DNA from: Natronosalvus sp042663485
GTDB taxonomy: Archaea; Halobacteriota; Halobacteria; Halobacteriales; Natrialbaceae
Length of the DNA: 64,000 bases
NCBI GenBank assembly: GCA_042663485.1
Contig: JBHTAF010000001.1
Direction: 5' to 3' (one strand)
Numbering within the stretch: position 1 is the stretch's first letter; every line of letters begins with the position of its first letter. The notes beneath the pieces are model-generated. The model saw only the letters and a list, made by a program, of their open reading frames with translations, ran no database searches and had not been told where the DNA came from. The position numbers and the translations under genes are program-made. Shown piece after piece: positions 1 to 8,947 of the stretch.

Positions 1-719
1 AACGCCTCCGCCGTCCCGTCGAAGTACACCTCGCGGTTGAGACAGACGATCCGGTCGGCGTGGGCGGTCACCGCGCCCAGGTCGTGTTCGATCAGGAGGA
101 CAGTGATCCCCGAGTCGTTGAGCGACTCGAGCAGGTCGTAGAACGCCTCGACCGATTCGGCGTCCACGCCGACGGTCGGTTCGTCCAGGACGAGCAGGTC
201 CGCCTCGCCCGCGAGCGCCCGCGCGATGAACGCCCGTTGGCGCTGTCCCCCGGAGAGGTTCGTGATTCGCCGGTCGGCGAACGCGTCCATGCCGACCGTC
301 TCGAGGGCCCGGTCGACGATTGCCCAGTCTGCCTCGTCGAGTCGGCCGAACCGAACGTGGGGAAACCGGCCCATCTTCACGACCTCGCGAACCGTGATCG
401 GCATCTCCGTCGAGGCGCTCGCCCGCTGAGCGACGTATCCGACTCGAGCGCCGTCGTCGAAACGGTGAGCGGGTTCGTCGAACAACCGTGCGGTACCCTT
501 GTCCGGTCGGAGCAAGCCGAGCGCGAGTCGCATGAGCGTCGATTTTCCGGAGCCGTTCGGGCCGACGACGGCGACGTACTCACCGGGGTCGACGCGGAGG
601 CAGACGTCCTCGACGACCGGGGTGGACGTGTATCCGAAGTCGACGTCAGCGAGTTCGATGACGGGCGTCTCCGACTCGGTGGAGTCCGTAGACGGTTCCT
701 GGGTGGGTGTCGTGTGCAT
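1..719 (-). CDS. Metal-type ABC transporter ATP-binding protein (partial, C-terminus beyond window)
   Basis: ATPase of a zinc/manganese-type ABC importer, energising uptake at the cytoplasmic face of the membrane. The gene starts at the ATG complementary to 717-719 and runs off the left edge with about 239 codons visible. It shows Walker A GPNGSGKST (residues 53-61), signature LSGGQRQR (about 155-162), Walker B LLVLDEPTVGVD (about 175-186) and the switch histidine in EHD (about 211-213). The metal-binding lipoprotein gene lies upstream with only a 5-bp gap, so the two are one transcript; a permease gene is expected just beyond the edge. Metal specificity (Zn or Mn) is inferred from the partner and cannot be settled here. 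Confidence 0.9.
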   Translation of the reverse strand, partial: MHTTPTQEPSTDSTESETPVIELADVDFGYTSTPVVEDVCLRVDPGEYVAVVGPNGSGKSTLMRLALGLLRPDKGTARLFDEPAHRFDDGARVGYVAQRASASTEMPITVREVVKMGRFPHVRFGRLDEADWAIVDRALETVGMDAFADRRITNLSGGQRQRAFIARALAGEADLLVLDEPTVGVDAESVEAFYDLLESLNDSGITVLLIEHDLGAVTAHADRIVCLNREVYFDGTAEA

Positions 720-724
720 GAATT

Positions 725-1789
725 TTACTCGAAGTTTCGCCACTCGTCGGCCCAGCCGTCCGGTCCGGCTTCGTCCGGCGATTCGTTGCCGAGGACCACA
801 CTGAACGTGGGCATGTTGATGTTGTACGCGATCTCCTCGTAGCCCCAGCCCGCGTCGACCCACTCCTCGTAGACGCCGGCGTACGGTGTCACGGGGAAGT
901 AGGCCTCGACGGGCGTCTCCGCGAGCAACTGCTCGGCCGGTTTGCGCGTTTCGAAGACCGCGGCACCGATGTACTCGATGTCGTTCTCCTCGATGACCTC
1001 TTTGGCTGCCACGATGTCGCTCGGTGCCACGTTCCCGCTGGCAGCGAGGTTCGTGACCAGCGGGCGCATCTCGACGCCGTAGCGAACGCCGACGTACTGG
1101 AACGCGTTGTGAGCCGCGAGCTGGACCACGTCCCGCGAAGCCGTCTCGAAGATTCGTTCGTAGTCCGCGTCGATCCGGTCCAGGACGTCCGTCTTGTACG
1201 CCTCGGCGTTCTCCCGGAGCGTCTCCTCGTGGTCGGGGGCGACCTCGATCAGGCCGTCGGCGATGTTGTCGACCGAGCGCTTCGCGCGCCGTGGGTCGAG
1301 CCAGAAGTGCGGATCTTTGCCTCGTCCGTCGCCGACGCCCTCTTCTTCCGGGTCCAGGCTGGCCGCCAGCGAGACCAGTTCGACGCCCTCGCGGGCGTTG
1401 ATCAACGCTGTGTCGACCTCGTCGTCCTCGAGCGTCTGGATCGCCCGGTCGGCCCAGGGCTGGAACTCCGGGCCGACGTGGATGAACGCGTCCGCCTCGA
1501 TGATGTCGCGCGTGATGCTCGCGTCCGGTTCCCAGCCGTGGCCGTGGAGGCCCGTCGGAACCAGGTTCGTCACCTGGACGGGCGTGTTCTCGGCTACCTT
1601 GCGCCCGAAGTCGTAGAAGCTGAAAAACGACGCCGCGACGACCGGCGACCCGTCCTCACCCCTTGACGGACTCCCGCTGAGGCCCGCGAGACAGCCCGCG
1701 CTCCCGGCGACGAGGACACCAGCGGCGCTCGCGAGTGTCTGCCGGCGTGAAATCGTGCGTCCGTCCGACGACCGTAGTCGCTCGCTCAT
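725..1789 (-). CDS. Metal ABC transporter substrate-binding lipoprotein (ZnuA/TroA family)
   Basis: A 354-residue extracellular metal-binding protein of the cluster A-I (ZnuA/TroA) family that would deliver Zn or Mn to the ABC transporter. It has a Tat-type signal (SRRQTLASAAGVLVAGSAGC, residues 14-33) ending in a lipobox Cys, so it should be lipid-anchored outside the cell. Likely metal ligands are the His in the GLHGHGWEPD loop, the His of DPHFWLDPRRA, and His near AAHNAF, as in the family. The His-rich acidic loop of classical ZnuA is absent, leaving Mn possible. It is the first gene of the operon; TATA-like sequence at about 1812-1818 suits a leaderless transcript. Confidence 0.88.
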   Translation of the reverse strand: MSERLRSSDGRTISRRQTLASAAGVLVAGSAGCLAGLSGSPSRGEDGSPVVAASFFSFYDFGRKVAENTPVQVTNLVPTGLHGHGWEPDASITRDIIEADAFIHVGPEFQPWADRAIQTLEDDEVDTALINAREGVELVSLAASLDPEEEGVGDGRGKDPHFWLDPRRAKRSVDNIADGLIEVAPDHEETLRENAEAYKTDVLDRIDADYERIFETASRDVVQLAAHNAFQYVGVRYGVEMRPLVTNLAASGNVAPSDIVAAKEVIEENDIEYIGAAVFETRKPAEQLLAETPVEAYFPVTPYAGVYEEWVDAGWGYEEIAYNINMPTFSVVLGNESPDEAGPDGWADEWRNFE

Positions 1790-1811
1790 TGTCGAGACGT
1801 AGCACCTGCGA

Positions 1812-1818
1812 ACTATAA
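1812..1818 (-). promoter_or_regulatory. Probable TATA box of the metal ABC operon
   Basis: On the minus strand an AT-rich CTTTATAGT box lies 23-29 bp before the ATG of the binding protein. That is the spacing expected when transcription starts at or next to the start codon in haloarchaea. Confidence 0.5.
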
Positions 1819-1841
1819 AGTAGTTACTACCGAAGTCTATT

Positions 1842-1857
1842 TTTAGATAGATCTAAA
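1842..1857. promoter_or_regulatory. Perfect inverted repeat, candidate DtxR/MntR/SirR-type operator
   Basis: TTTAGAT-AG-ATCTAAA is a perfect palindrome with 7-bp arms, sitting about 53 bp upstream of the metal-binding protein start and just upstream of its TATA-like box. The TTTAG...CTAAA shape resembles operators of metal-dependent DtxR-family repressors. The regulator gene is not in the window, so the assignment is by analogy. Confidence 0.55.
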
Positions 1858-1949
1858 CCAGGTGGTCGAGTGGAGGTCCATCGACGGTCGACGGTCGACG
1901 GTGACAACACGTCGGAATCCATTTCTCGGTGGCCGACGAGCACACGGGT

Positions 1950-2771
1950 ATGACCGACCTCGCCGACCGCGAGTGGCGCCTGATCAGGGACGACCCCAGG
2001 GACGGAGCGATCCAGATGTCCCTCGAGGAAATCGCCGCGCAGACGGCGCTCGAGGACGACCTGCGCACCGTTCGGGTCTACGACTGGGAACCGAGCACGC
2101 TCTCGCTGGGCTACCAACAGGATTCGGATACCGTCGACTGGAACTTCTGTGAGGACCGTGGAATCGACGTCACCCGACGCCAGACCGGCGGTGGCGGCAT
2201 CTACCACGATTCCGTCGCCGACATCTCCTACACCATCGTCGCCCCGGCCGCGGAAGTCCCCGGCGACCTAATGGACTGTTACGCTATGTTCTGTGAGCCC
2301 ATCCTGGAGGCGTTCTCGCGGATGGGCGTCGACGCCGACTTCGCGGGGGCGAAACAGGAGGCCATCTACCGTCCCTCGTGTTACCTCCGGGACATCCATC
2401 CGGCTCACGACGTGGTGGCCCCCGCAGGCGAAGCCGAGGCGAAGAAAATCAGCGGCAACGCCCAGTACCGCCAGCGCGACGTCGTCATCCAGCACGGCTC
2501 GCTGAGTTTCGACCTCGAGCCCGAAACCCACGTCGGCGTCTTCGCCGCGGATATCGAGCCGGAGACGTTTACTGACCGCGTCACGAGCATCCGCGAGCAG
2601 GCGGGAATCGACCGCGAGGAGGCCGTCGGCTGCCTCGCCAACGCACTCGGGGAGTGGTGTGACGCCGAGGAGGGCGAGTGGCGTGACGAGGAACTCGAGG
2701 CCGCGGCCGACCTCGCCGAGCGGAAGTTCGGCGCCGAAGGCTGGGTTCGCGACCGCGCGGTCGAGGCCTGA
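1950..2771 (+). CDS. Lipoate-protein ligase A family protein
   Basis: A 273-residue member of the biotin/lipoate A/B protein ligase family, which attaches lipoate (or octanoate) to lysines of oxoacid dehydrogenase E2 or glycine-cleavage H proteins. The family motif RRQTGGGG (about residues 76-83) and the lysine-containing KKISGNAQ (about 165-172) are intact. I chose the ATG at 1950; an in-frame GTG at 1929 would add seven residues. The C-terminal third carries an acidic helix-rich segment. Haloarchaeal paralogues differ in substrate, so ligase versus octanoyltransferase cannot be decided from sequence alone. It stands alone between two unrelated minus-strand genes. Confidence 0.85.
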   Translation: MTDLADREWRLIRDDPRDGAIQMSLEEIAAQTALEDDLRTVRVYDWEPSTLSLGYQQDSDTVDWNFCEDRGIDVTRRQTGGGGIYHDSVADISYTIVAPAAEVPGDLMDCYAMFCEPILEAFSRMGVDADFAGAKQEAIYRPSCYLRDIHPAHDVVAPAGEAEAKKISGNAQYRQRDVVIQHGSLSFDLEPETHVGVFAADIEPETFTDRVTSIREQAGIDREEAVGCLANALGEWCDAEEGEWRDEELEAAADLAERKFGAEGWVRDRAVEA

Positions 2772-2946
2772 ACTCACGCGCGAAGGGGAGGGTGAACGCA
2801 GGCGCCCGAGGTCGTCGAATTCGAATTCGGTATACGAGTTCCGGAGGAAGGGGAGACTCGAGGTTCGCACCACGAGCGGCAGGGCTGGCGCTCGAACCCA
2901 AGACTCGAGCGAACGGAAACGGTCGAAAAGTGCTACTGGAGACCGC

Positions 2947-3240
2947 TCAGTCGTCGCTCTCGTCGTCGACGATCACTTCGACAGGATCGATCGCTGACTC
3001 CGAGTCCGATTCCGACTCCGACGACGGCGACTGTTCCTGCCAGAGCAGTGCGCCCGCGATGAGGACGACGATCCACGAGCGCCAGTTGGCCAGGTTGAGC
3101 GTGTAGCCGACGCCGAAGGGCTTCTCGACGAGCATTCCCTCACCGGGTTGCCAGTACGACGAGAGCATTCGGCCGAAACTCGGTCGCTCGAAGTTGTACG
3201 GGACACCGAAAATCTCACCGGAGGTCGGTTTGTCTGCCAT
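2947..3240 (-). CDS. Small membrane-associated protein (DUF5808-like)
   Basis: A 97-residue protein starting at the ATG complementary to 3238-3240. The N-terminal half has the pattern GVPYNFERPSFGRMLSSYW followed by a FGVGYTLNLANW segment, typical of the DUF5808 family, then one hydrophobic stretch (about WRSWIVVLIAGALLW) and a Ser/Glu/Asp-rich tail. Function is unknown; it probably sits in or on the membrane. A TATA-like AT tract (about 3258-3275) lies just upstream of the start. Reading frames extending further upstream enter Arg-rich, non-coding-like sequence and were discarded. Confidence 0.65.
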   Translation of the reverse strand: MADKPTSGEIFGVPYNFERPSFGRMLSSYWQPGEGMLVEKPFGVGYTLNLANWRSWIVVLIAGALLWQEQSPSSESESDSESAIDPVEVIVDDESDD

Positions 3241-3382
3241 ACCCGGGCGTACACCGTCCGGTAATAAGAGTATTATGTACGCTCTCTTACGGCGCCCCTC
3301 CGCAGCGCCGTTACCTGCTCGGGACCGTCGACAACAGGACCTCACTCGAGGTCGAGGTCGAGCGCCGGTTCGAGACCGATCG

Positions 3383-4552
3383 TCACGCGGACTTGAGTAC
3401 CGACTCGAGGTCCTCGCGGTCGACGACGGGCGCCGACGGGAACTCGCCCCCGCCGTAGCCGCGTCCGGTCAGCACGCAGGCGACCGTCTCGTCCGGGTTG
3501 ACGTCCCCGCGGTCGGCCAGTTGGCGAAGCCCTGCTACCGTGGTCGCGGAGGCGGGTTCGACGCGCACGCCAGCGTCGCGAGCCAGGCGGTCCTGGGCCT
3601 CGAGAATCGCGTCGTCCTCGACCGAGAGGACGGCACCATCGGTGTCCCGAACGGCCGCGAGGGCGCGGGTCCCGCTCGGCGGATCGGCGTTGGCGATAGA
3701 GTACGCGATGGTCTCTTTTACGTCCGCAGCGGGGTCGACGCGCTCTCGACCCGACCGGAACGCCGCGGCGATCGGATCGCAGGCCGCCGCCTGAGTCAGG
3801 TACAGTCGCGGCAGCGACTCGAGCAACCCGCCGGCGCGCAACTCGAGGAGGCCCTTCCAGACGGCACTCGCGTTGCCGCCGCTACTGACCGGGAGGACGA
3901 TCGCGTCGAGCGAGGGAACGTGCTCGAGGAGATCGAACGCGAGCGTCTTCTGGCCGGCGACCCGGAGGGGAACGTCGGAGTTGAGGAACTGGATTCCGTG
4001 CCTGCGACCGAGTTCGAGGGCGTCGTAATACAATCGGCCGTAGTCCCCGCGGACGCGGACGATTCGCGGGTCGAACCGGGCGATGGCCCGAATCCGCTCC
4101 TCGGCGATGTCCGCGGGGACGAGGACGGTGCAGTCGATTCCAACGGCCGCCGCGTGCGCCGCCACGCTCCTCGCCATGTTGCCGTGGGAGACGGTCCCGA
4201 CGCGATCGACCCCGGCCTCGAGGGCGGCCGCGACGCCGATGGCGCTTCCACGATCCTTGAAGCTCCCCGTCGGGTTTCGCCCCTCGTCGGCGAGCCAGAC
4301 GCGCGCCCCTGCGTAACCTTCGAGCGTCTCGCTTCGCCAGACCGCCGCACCGCCGGCCTCGAGGTCGCCCGTCGGCTGACTCGCCGGGAGCACAGCGTCG
4401 TACCGCCAGATCGATCGCCCGCTCGAGCCAGCGTCCGAGGGACAGCTTTCGAGTGGCTCGATCGGCCGCCACAGCGGTTCGCCGCAGTCACACCGGGCTC
4501 GAGAGGACTCGAACGTTCGTTCGCAGGCGTAGCAGACGCGCATCGGAGGCAT
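3383..4552 (-). CDS. thrC: Threonine synthase
   Basis: A PLP enzyme converting O-phosphohomoserine to threonine, last step of threonine biosynthesis. About 389 residues. The N-terminus has a small zinc-ribbon-like CYACERTF...CDCGEP segment common in archaeal ThrC; the PLP lysine is in NPTGSFKDRGS, and the PLP-phosphate loop is SSGGNAS. Starts at 4552 (MPPMRV) or 4543 (MRVCYA) are both possible; longer frames lack homology. Relatives include threonine dehydratase, but the zinc-ribbon N-terminus and the PTGSFKDRG motif favour threonine synthase. No operon partner: the next gene is 216 bp further upstream on the same strand. Confidence 0.88.
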   Translation of the reverse strand: MPPMRVCYACERTFESSRARCDCGEPLWRPIEPLESCPSDAGSSGRSIWRYDAVLPASQPTGDLEAGGAAVWRSETLEGYAGARVWLADEGRNPTGSFKDRGSAIGVAAALEAGVDRVGTVSHGNMARSVAAHAAAVGIDCTVLVPADIAEERIRAIARFDPRIVRVRGDYGRLYYDALELGRRHGIQFLNSDVPLRVAGQKTLAFDLLEHVPSLDAIVLPVSSGGNASAVWKGLLELRAGGLLESLPRLYLTQAAACDPIAAAFRSGRERVDPAADVKETIAYSIANADPPSGTRALAAVRDTDGAVLSVEDDAILEAQDRLARDAGVRVEPASATTVAGLRQLADRGDVNPDETVACVLTGRGYGGGEFPSAPVVDREDLESVLKSA

Positions 4553-4768
4553 TATCGGCCGTTCGGCCCGGAGGATGAAGACTTCCCGGGGCGGTGCCAT
4601 CGGCAGTCGGGCGAAATCGGCGCCCGTCGTCCTCGTCCGACACCCTCGTCGGCGCCTGACTCGCCGTCTGAGCGTCCACGAGTGCCTCGAGAGGTGAACC
4701 GGTGAGCGGAAGATGGAGCGCAGATATACGCTTAGTCGCTATATCAAATGCCCCACAACTGGTGCGGT

Positions 4769-5386
4769 TCACTCCTCGAGTGCCGTCTCGATGCCGACCT
4801 CGAGTCCGCGTCGCATCGTCTCGAGCGCCATGCTCGGCTGCGTGGTCTCGCGGGTGGCTGCCTGCTCGTGACTCAACGGGACGTGGACGAACCCCGACCG
4901 GGTCTCGAGGTCGTTCGTCTCGACGTACCGGCGCGTCGCGTACAGAATATCATTGCAGAGGTGGGTGCCCGCTGACGTCGACAACGTCGTCGGAACGCCC
5001 GCTTCGCGCATGGCCGTTTGTATCTCGCGAACCGGGAGCGTCGAGAAGTACGCGTCCGGGCCCTCGGCGTCGACCGGATCGTCCGTGACCGAGCGGTCGT
5101 CGTTGTCCGGCGTCCCCGCAGTGTCGCGGAGGTTGATCCCCACGCGCTCGAGCGAGAGCGCAGGTCTGCCGGCAGCCAGGCCGAGTGAGACGACCAGCGT
5201 CGGGTCGTGACGCTCGAGGTGTTCGACGAGCGCGGGACGCGCCCGGTCGAAGGCCACTGGGAGTTCGCGCCCGACGACGGACGCCCCTGCCACTCGAGTG
5301 CCGTCGAGCGCTGTGGCCAGTTGGTGCGCCGGATTCGTTTCGAACTCGCCGAACGGTTCGTAGCCCGTCACGAGAATCGTCGACAT
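4769..5386 (-). CDS. pcp: Pyroglutamyl-peptidase I
   Basis: A 205-residue cysteine peptidase (family C15) that removes N-terminal pyroglutamate from peptides, acting in the cytoplasm. The catalytic triad is recognisable: Glu in LSLERVGINLRD (about residue 79), Cys in STSAGTHLCNDILY (about 143) and His in GFVHVPL (about 167). The N-terminal ILVTGYEPFGEFETNPA is the family hallmark. Length matches the family norm. It is transcribed alone, convergent to nothing and divergent from the membrane protein downstream at 5591. Confidence 0.92.
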   Translation of the reverse strand: MSTILVTGYEPFGEFETNPAHQLATALDGTRVAGASVVGRELPVAFDRARPALVEHLERHDPTLVVSLGLAAGRPALSLERVGINLRDTAGTPDNDDRSVTDDPVDAEGPDAYFSTLPVREIQTAMREAGVPTTLSTSAGTHLCNDILYATRRYVETNDLETRSGFVHVPLSHEQAATRETTQPSMALETMRRGLEVGIETALEE

Positions 5387-5590
5387 GCGCCACTCGTTCG
5401 GGCACGCGGTGATGAGTTCTCCGGTCGAGAGCGGGCGTCACGCTTTTTTCGCCGCGTCACGGACGCTCGAGCGTGCCAGGACGAACGATCACGAGCGGCG
5501 GGAAACGGCGGGCGCACGGTCGTTCTAAACGGGCGGGTGGCAGAGGTGGCCGATAACGTGGCCCCCGCCGACGAGTCGCACGAGGCGAAC

Positions 5591-6076
5591 GTGTCAGACG
5601 AGGCGGCCGACAACACGAGTCCCGAATCGGAGACGGATGGCCGGAATCACCGCGACCGAATCGTCCGCTGGCTCGCCCTGATGTCCCTCGGCGTCGTTCC
5701 CTGGGTCGTCATCCAAACCAGCGGGACGACGCTGCTCTTTCCCTGGGGAACGGTCGTCCTCGAGACCGGGCACGTCACCCTCCTGCCGACGTTTCTCGAT
5801 CAGCCGGGGCCGACGCCCTCGTTCCTCCGCTACTGGCCGCTCGGGAGTCTCGCCTACGCGCTCGCGCTCTGCTGGGCCGGCGCTCGAGCCGTCGGCTTTC
5901 CCGCCGACCGGCGAGTCACGGCCGGTCTAATCGCGCTCGCCGGTGTCGCCGCCGTCGGACTGGCCGCTGGGTTCGGAGTCGACCCCAATCGAACCGCCTA
6001 CCCGCTCGCGACGGTCCACGCCCCGCTAATCGCTGGCTGGCTGTGGCTCTCGAGGACGCCGCGAGGAGACGAGTAG
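5591..6076 (+). CDS. Haloarchaeal multi-pass membrane protein (TIGR04206-like)
   Basis: About 161 residues with four hydrophobic segments. The N-terminal soluble piece is acidic (SDEAADNTSPESETDGRNHR), followed by WLALMSLGVVPWVVIQTSG, a pattern I associate with the haloarchaeal TIGR04206 family; that match is from memory. No ATG is available: GTG at 5591 is preferred and GTG at 5537 would add 18 residues. Function unknown. It is isolated, with no obvious operon partner. Confidence 0.6.
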   Translation: MSDEAADNTSPESETDGRNHRDRIVRWLALMSLGVVPWVVIQTSGTTLLFPWGTVVLETGHVTLLPTFLDQPGPTPSFLRYWPLGSLAYALALCWAGARAVGFPADRRVTAGLIALAGVAAVGLAAGFGVDPNRTAYPLATVHAPLIAGWLWLSRTPRGDE

Positions 6077-6231
6077 ACACGTCCGGAGACGGTGGCCGGC
6101 TCGGGAGCCGCGACGCTCGTCGACTCGAAACACTCGAAATGGATGGATGACGGTGGACGGCGGCGTCGCGGCTTCCAGTGGACGAGACGGTATGAACGAG
6201 ACAGTGGGGGCGACGGGCGCTACTCGACCGA

Positions 6232-6657
6232 TCAGAGACTACTGCCCCCGCTCTCGCTCGCCGATCCCTGTTCCGCCTCGTCCAGCGACTCGAGGTCGCG
6301 CTCCGGGTTCGCCTCGGTTCGCCCGCCCGCCTCGCCGGTCAGCTGGCCGAAGATCGCCTCGCGGGCCTCCTCCGGCGTGTCGTAGGTCTCGCCGGCCAGC
6401 CGATCGAGAACGCTCCCCATCGTCTCGGTCTCGTTGGGCAGGTCGATCGGTTCGCTGCCGTACTCGGCCGCGATTTCCTCGCTCGAGACGGGATACTCGA
6501 GGTCGCCGAGGTGCGTTTCGACGGTCTCGAGGACGTCCTCGGTCGATTCGGCTCGGGACGACTGACGCTCTCGCGCGCGCTCCTGGACGCGTTCAGGGTC
6601 AGGATCACGCTGGCCGGAACCCGTACTCGAGTCGGCATCTGGTGGCTGGTCGCTCAT
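6232..6657 (-). CDS. Small acidic protein (DUF5789-like)
   Basis: A 141-residue hydrophilic protein starting at the ATG complementary to 6655-6657. The middle (LGDLEYPVSSEEIAAEYG ... TMGSVLDRLAGETYDTPEEA) fits the DUF5789/DUF2795-like fold widespread in haloarchaea, a small helical domain possibly nucleic-acid associated. The termini are disordered: a Ser/Asp/Arg-rich start and a Ser/Gly-rich end. Function unknown. It is convergent with the membrane-protein gene that ends at 6076. Confidence 0.72.
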   Translation of the reverse strand: MSDQPPDADSSTGSGQRDPDPERVQERARERQSSRAESTEDVLETVETHLGDLEYPVSSEEIAAEYGSEPIDLPNETETMGSVLDRLAGETYDTPEEAREAIFGQLTGEAGGRTEANPERDLESLDEAEQGSASESGGSSL

Positions 6658-6783
6658 GGTCCAGCCTACCACGAGCGGCGGAAAAAGCAGTTGGCTGGCG
6701 ACTGCGGGGGTGGCCGTTTGGCATCGAATCGCGCGTCTCCGGAGACCGAAACGATCAGGTGATTACGGCAAACACGTTCGCGA

Positions 6784-7449
6784 GTGACAGCGTACGACGC
6801 GGTCATTTTCGACAGCGACGGCGTGCTCGTGAGCCCGCCGACTGACGACGTCCAGGCAGAGGCGACGACCGCCGCGTTCGAAGCGATGGGCGTCGAGACC
6901 GTCGACCGGGCGGTCGTCGACGAACTCTGCGACGGCGTCCCCGCCGAGCGAGTCCGGGAACTCTGTCGCCGGTACGGCCTCGAGCCGGAGCCGTTCTGGA
7001 CGGCCTGGGAGGATCACGACGAACGATCCCAGTTTCGCCGGTTCAGGGACGGAACGCGCGGGCCGTACGAGGACATCGAGGCGGTCGAGACACTCGATCA
7101 ACCCTGTGGAATCGTCAGCAACAACCACCACACTACGATCGAGTTCGTCCTCGAGTACTTCGACATCGAGCACCTGTTCGAGACGTATTACGGCCGGGAG
7201 AAGACCCTCGAGAGCCTGGCGTTGCAGAAGCCGAACGGACACTACCTCGAGCGGGCGCTGGCCGACCTCGATGTCGAGGCCAGCCGTGCGCTGTACGTGG
7301 GGGATAGCGAGAGCGACGTGCTCGCCGCCCACCGGGCGGGAATGGACTCGGTGTTCGTTCGACGAGACCACTGTCGGGACGTCGAACTTTCGGAGGGCGC
7401 GACCTACGAGGTGGCGGGGCTGGGCGAGATTCCGCAGATCGTCCGGTAG
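6784..7449 (+). CDS. HAD-superfamily hydrolase (phosphoglycolate phosphatase-like)
   Basis: A 221-residue haloacid dehalogenase-type phosphatase. Motif I is FDSDGVLV (nucleophile and acid/base Asp near residues 10 and 12), motif II is GIVSNNH, the conserved Lys lies in QKPNGHYLE, and motif IV is YVGDSESDVLAA. The cap is helical (subclass IA), as in phosphoglycolate phosphatases. The start codon is GTG at 6784; no upstream alternative has homology. Substrate cannot be predicted. It is transcribed alone. Confidence 0.85.
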   Translation: MTAYDAVIFDSDGVLVSPPTDDVQAEATTAAFEAMGVETVDRAVVDELCDGVPAERVRELCRRYGLEPEPFWTAWEDHDERSQFRRFRDGTRGPYEDIEAVETLDQPCGIVSNNHHTTIEFVLEYFDIEHLFETYYGREKTLESLALQKPNGHYLERALADLDVEASRALYVGDSESDVLAAHRAGMDSVFVRRDHCRDVELSEGATYEVAGLGEIPQIVR

Positions 7450-7603
7450 GCGGTCGAGTTCGGGGTTCGCCGGGCAACCCAGTGCGTCCGCTCGTGGTCA
7501 CCCGTCGGGACTCGTCCTCGAGGTTGTGACACCCTCACCCTTACCCTCGCACTCGCCTTCGCTCTCACCGGAGCTATTTATCTCGAGACCGAACGGTCAC
7601 GAA

Positions 7604-8947
7604 ATGCCTAATTGGCCCAATCGGCCCTCCCGTCGCCACCTGCTCACCGCGACTGTGGCCGCGAGCGCCGCGCTCGCCGGTTGTTCGATGCCCGACAGCG
7701 ACAGCGAATTACAACCGGACGGAGATGGAGGTGGGGAGCGAGAGCGCGATGGAGACGAAACCGTCGAAACCGGACCCTCGAACGATTCCGACGGTGAATC
7801 ACCCGAATCACCGCTCGTGGCCGACGTCGACCCCACGCCGTTGCTCGTCGGCCTCGAGGTCCCCTGGGAGGTCGCGTTTACGCCCACCGGCGAGATCTTC
7901 GTCTCCGAACGCGCGGGACGATTGCTGCGCCTGGACGCGGAGACGCTGCTCGAGGCAGCCGACGATCCGATACGGGCAGGCGACGTTCCCGACGAGCGGC
8001 GTCAGGAGTGGCCGGGCGAGTCGATTCAGGGAATCGCCATCCACCCGTCGTATCCGGATCCCGCGTACGTCTACCTGTATTACAACGTGGGCGGAGCGAA
8101 TCGGGTCGGGCGGTTCGACGCCAAATCGGACGATCCGGAGGCGACTCACGAGGTGCTCCTCGAGGGCATCGCCGGGGACCACACGATCGGCGGCGAGCTC
8201 GCGTTCGGGCCCGACGGAGCGCTCTGGATCACGGCCGGGACCGCCGACAAAACGCCCGCGCAGGACCCCGGGAGCCTCGGGGGAACGGTTCTCAGGCTCA
8301 CCCCGGACGGCGAGCCCGTGCCGGACAATCCCGACATCGACGGCGCCGACCCCCGGGTGTTCTCCTACGGTCACCGCAATCCGCAGGGAATCGCCTGGCT
8401 CGCCGACGACACGCCCGTTTGCGTCGACCACGGGCCGGACGGCCGCGACGAGGTGACCGTCCTCCGACCCGGTGCGAACTACGGCTGGCCGGACGTCCAG
8501 GGCGGTCCCGACGACCCCGAGTACGAGTCCTACGACGCCCGCGAGGACGTCGCACCGCCGCTCGTCAACACCGGGCCGGACGACACCTGGGCCCCCAGCG
8601 CGTGTATTCGGTACACCGGCGAGGCCATCCCCGCCTGGCGCGATTGCCTCCTGGTCGGGACGCTGCAACGTCAATCCCTCGCCGTCCTCTCACTCCGGTC
8701 GTCCGACGCGGACCCTGAGGATTCGCCTCGGGACGACGCCGCACAGCGGTTCGACGCGTCGTGGCTCGACGACGCCTACACCGTAACCGCCCACCACCTC
8801 CTCGAGAACGAGTTCGGACGAATCCGCGCCGTCACGCAGGCTCCGGACGGCAGCGTCCTCCTCGGAACCTCGAACCGCGACGGGGCGGCCGACGAGCCGT
8901 TTCCCCTCGAGCGCGACGACGCGATCGTGCAGCTTCGGCCGTCCTGA
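7604..8947 (+). CDS. PQQ-dependent sugar dehydrogenase-like secreted lipoprotein
   Basis: A 447-residue extracellular protein of the soluble aldose sugar dehydrogenase (YliI/GdhB) beta-propeller family. It starts at ATG 7604 with a twin-Arg signal RRHLLTATVAASAALAGC, whose Cys is the lipid anchor, then a Ser/Asp/Glu-rich linker of about 60 residues. Family motifs include LEVPWEVAFTPTGEIFVSE, QGIAIHPSYP, GGELAFGPDGALWITAGT, and YGHRNPQGIAW with its conserved His. Probable role: PQQ-linked oxidation of sugars at the cell surface; PQQ use is a family inference. A hydrophobic, AT-richer promoter stretch (gagctatttatc) precedes the start. Confidence 0.88.
   Translation: MPNWPNRPSRRHLLTATVAASAALAGCSMPDSDSELQPDGDGGGERERDGDETVETGPSNDSDGESPESPLVADVDPTPLLVGLEVPWEVAFTPTGEIFVSERAGRLLRLDAETLLEAADDPIRAGDVPDERRQEWPGESIQGIAIHPSYPDPAYVYLYYNVGGANRVGRFDAKSDDPEATHEVLLEGIAGDHTIGGELAFGPDGALWITAGTADKTPAQDPGSLGGTVLRLTPDGEPVPDNPDIDGADPRVFSYGHRNPQGIAWLADDTPVCVDHGPDGRDEVTVLRPGANYGWPDVQGGPDDPEYESYDAREDVAPPLVNTGPDDTWAPSACIRYTGEAIPAWRDCLLVGTLQRQSLAVLSLRSSDADPEDSPRDDAAQRFDASWLDDAYTVTAHHLLENEFGRIRAVTQAPDGSVLLGTSNRDGAADEPFPLERDDAIVQLRPS

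Noticed and set aside
2870..2910. T-loop-like CTCGAACCC near the DUF5808 gene
   Set aside because: No matching acceptor, D or anticodon stems could be folded around it, so it is not a tRNA.
3194..4705. Long 503-codon + strand frame over threonine synthase
   Set aside because: It is antisense to a clear ThrC with full PLP motifs; its translation is Arg-rich and has no family features. High GC produces such antisense frames.
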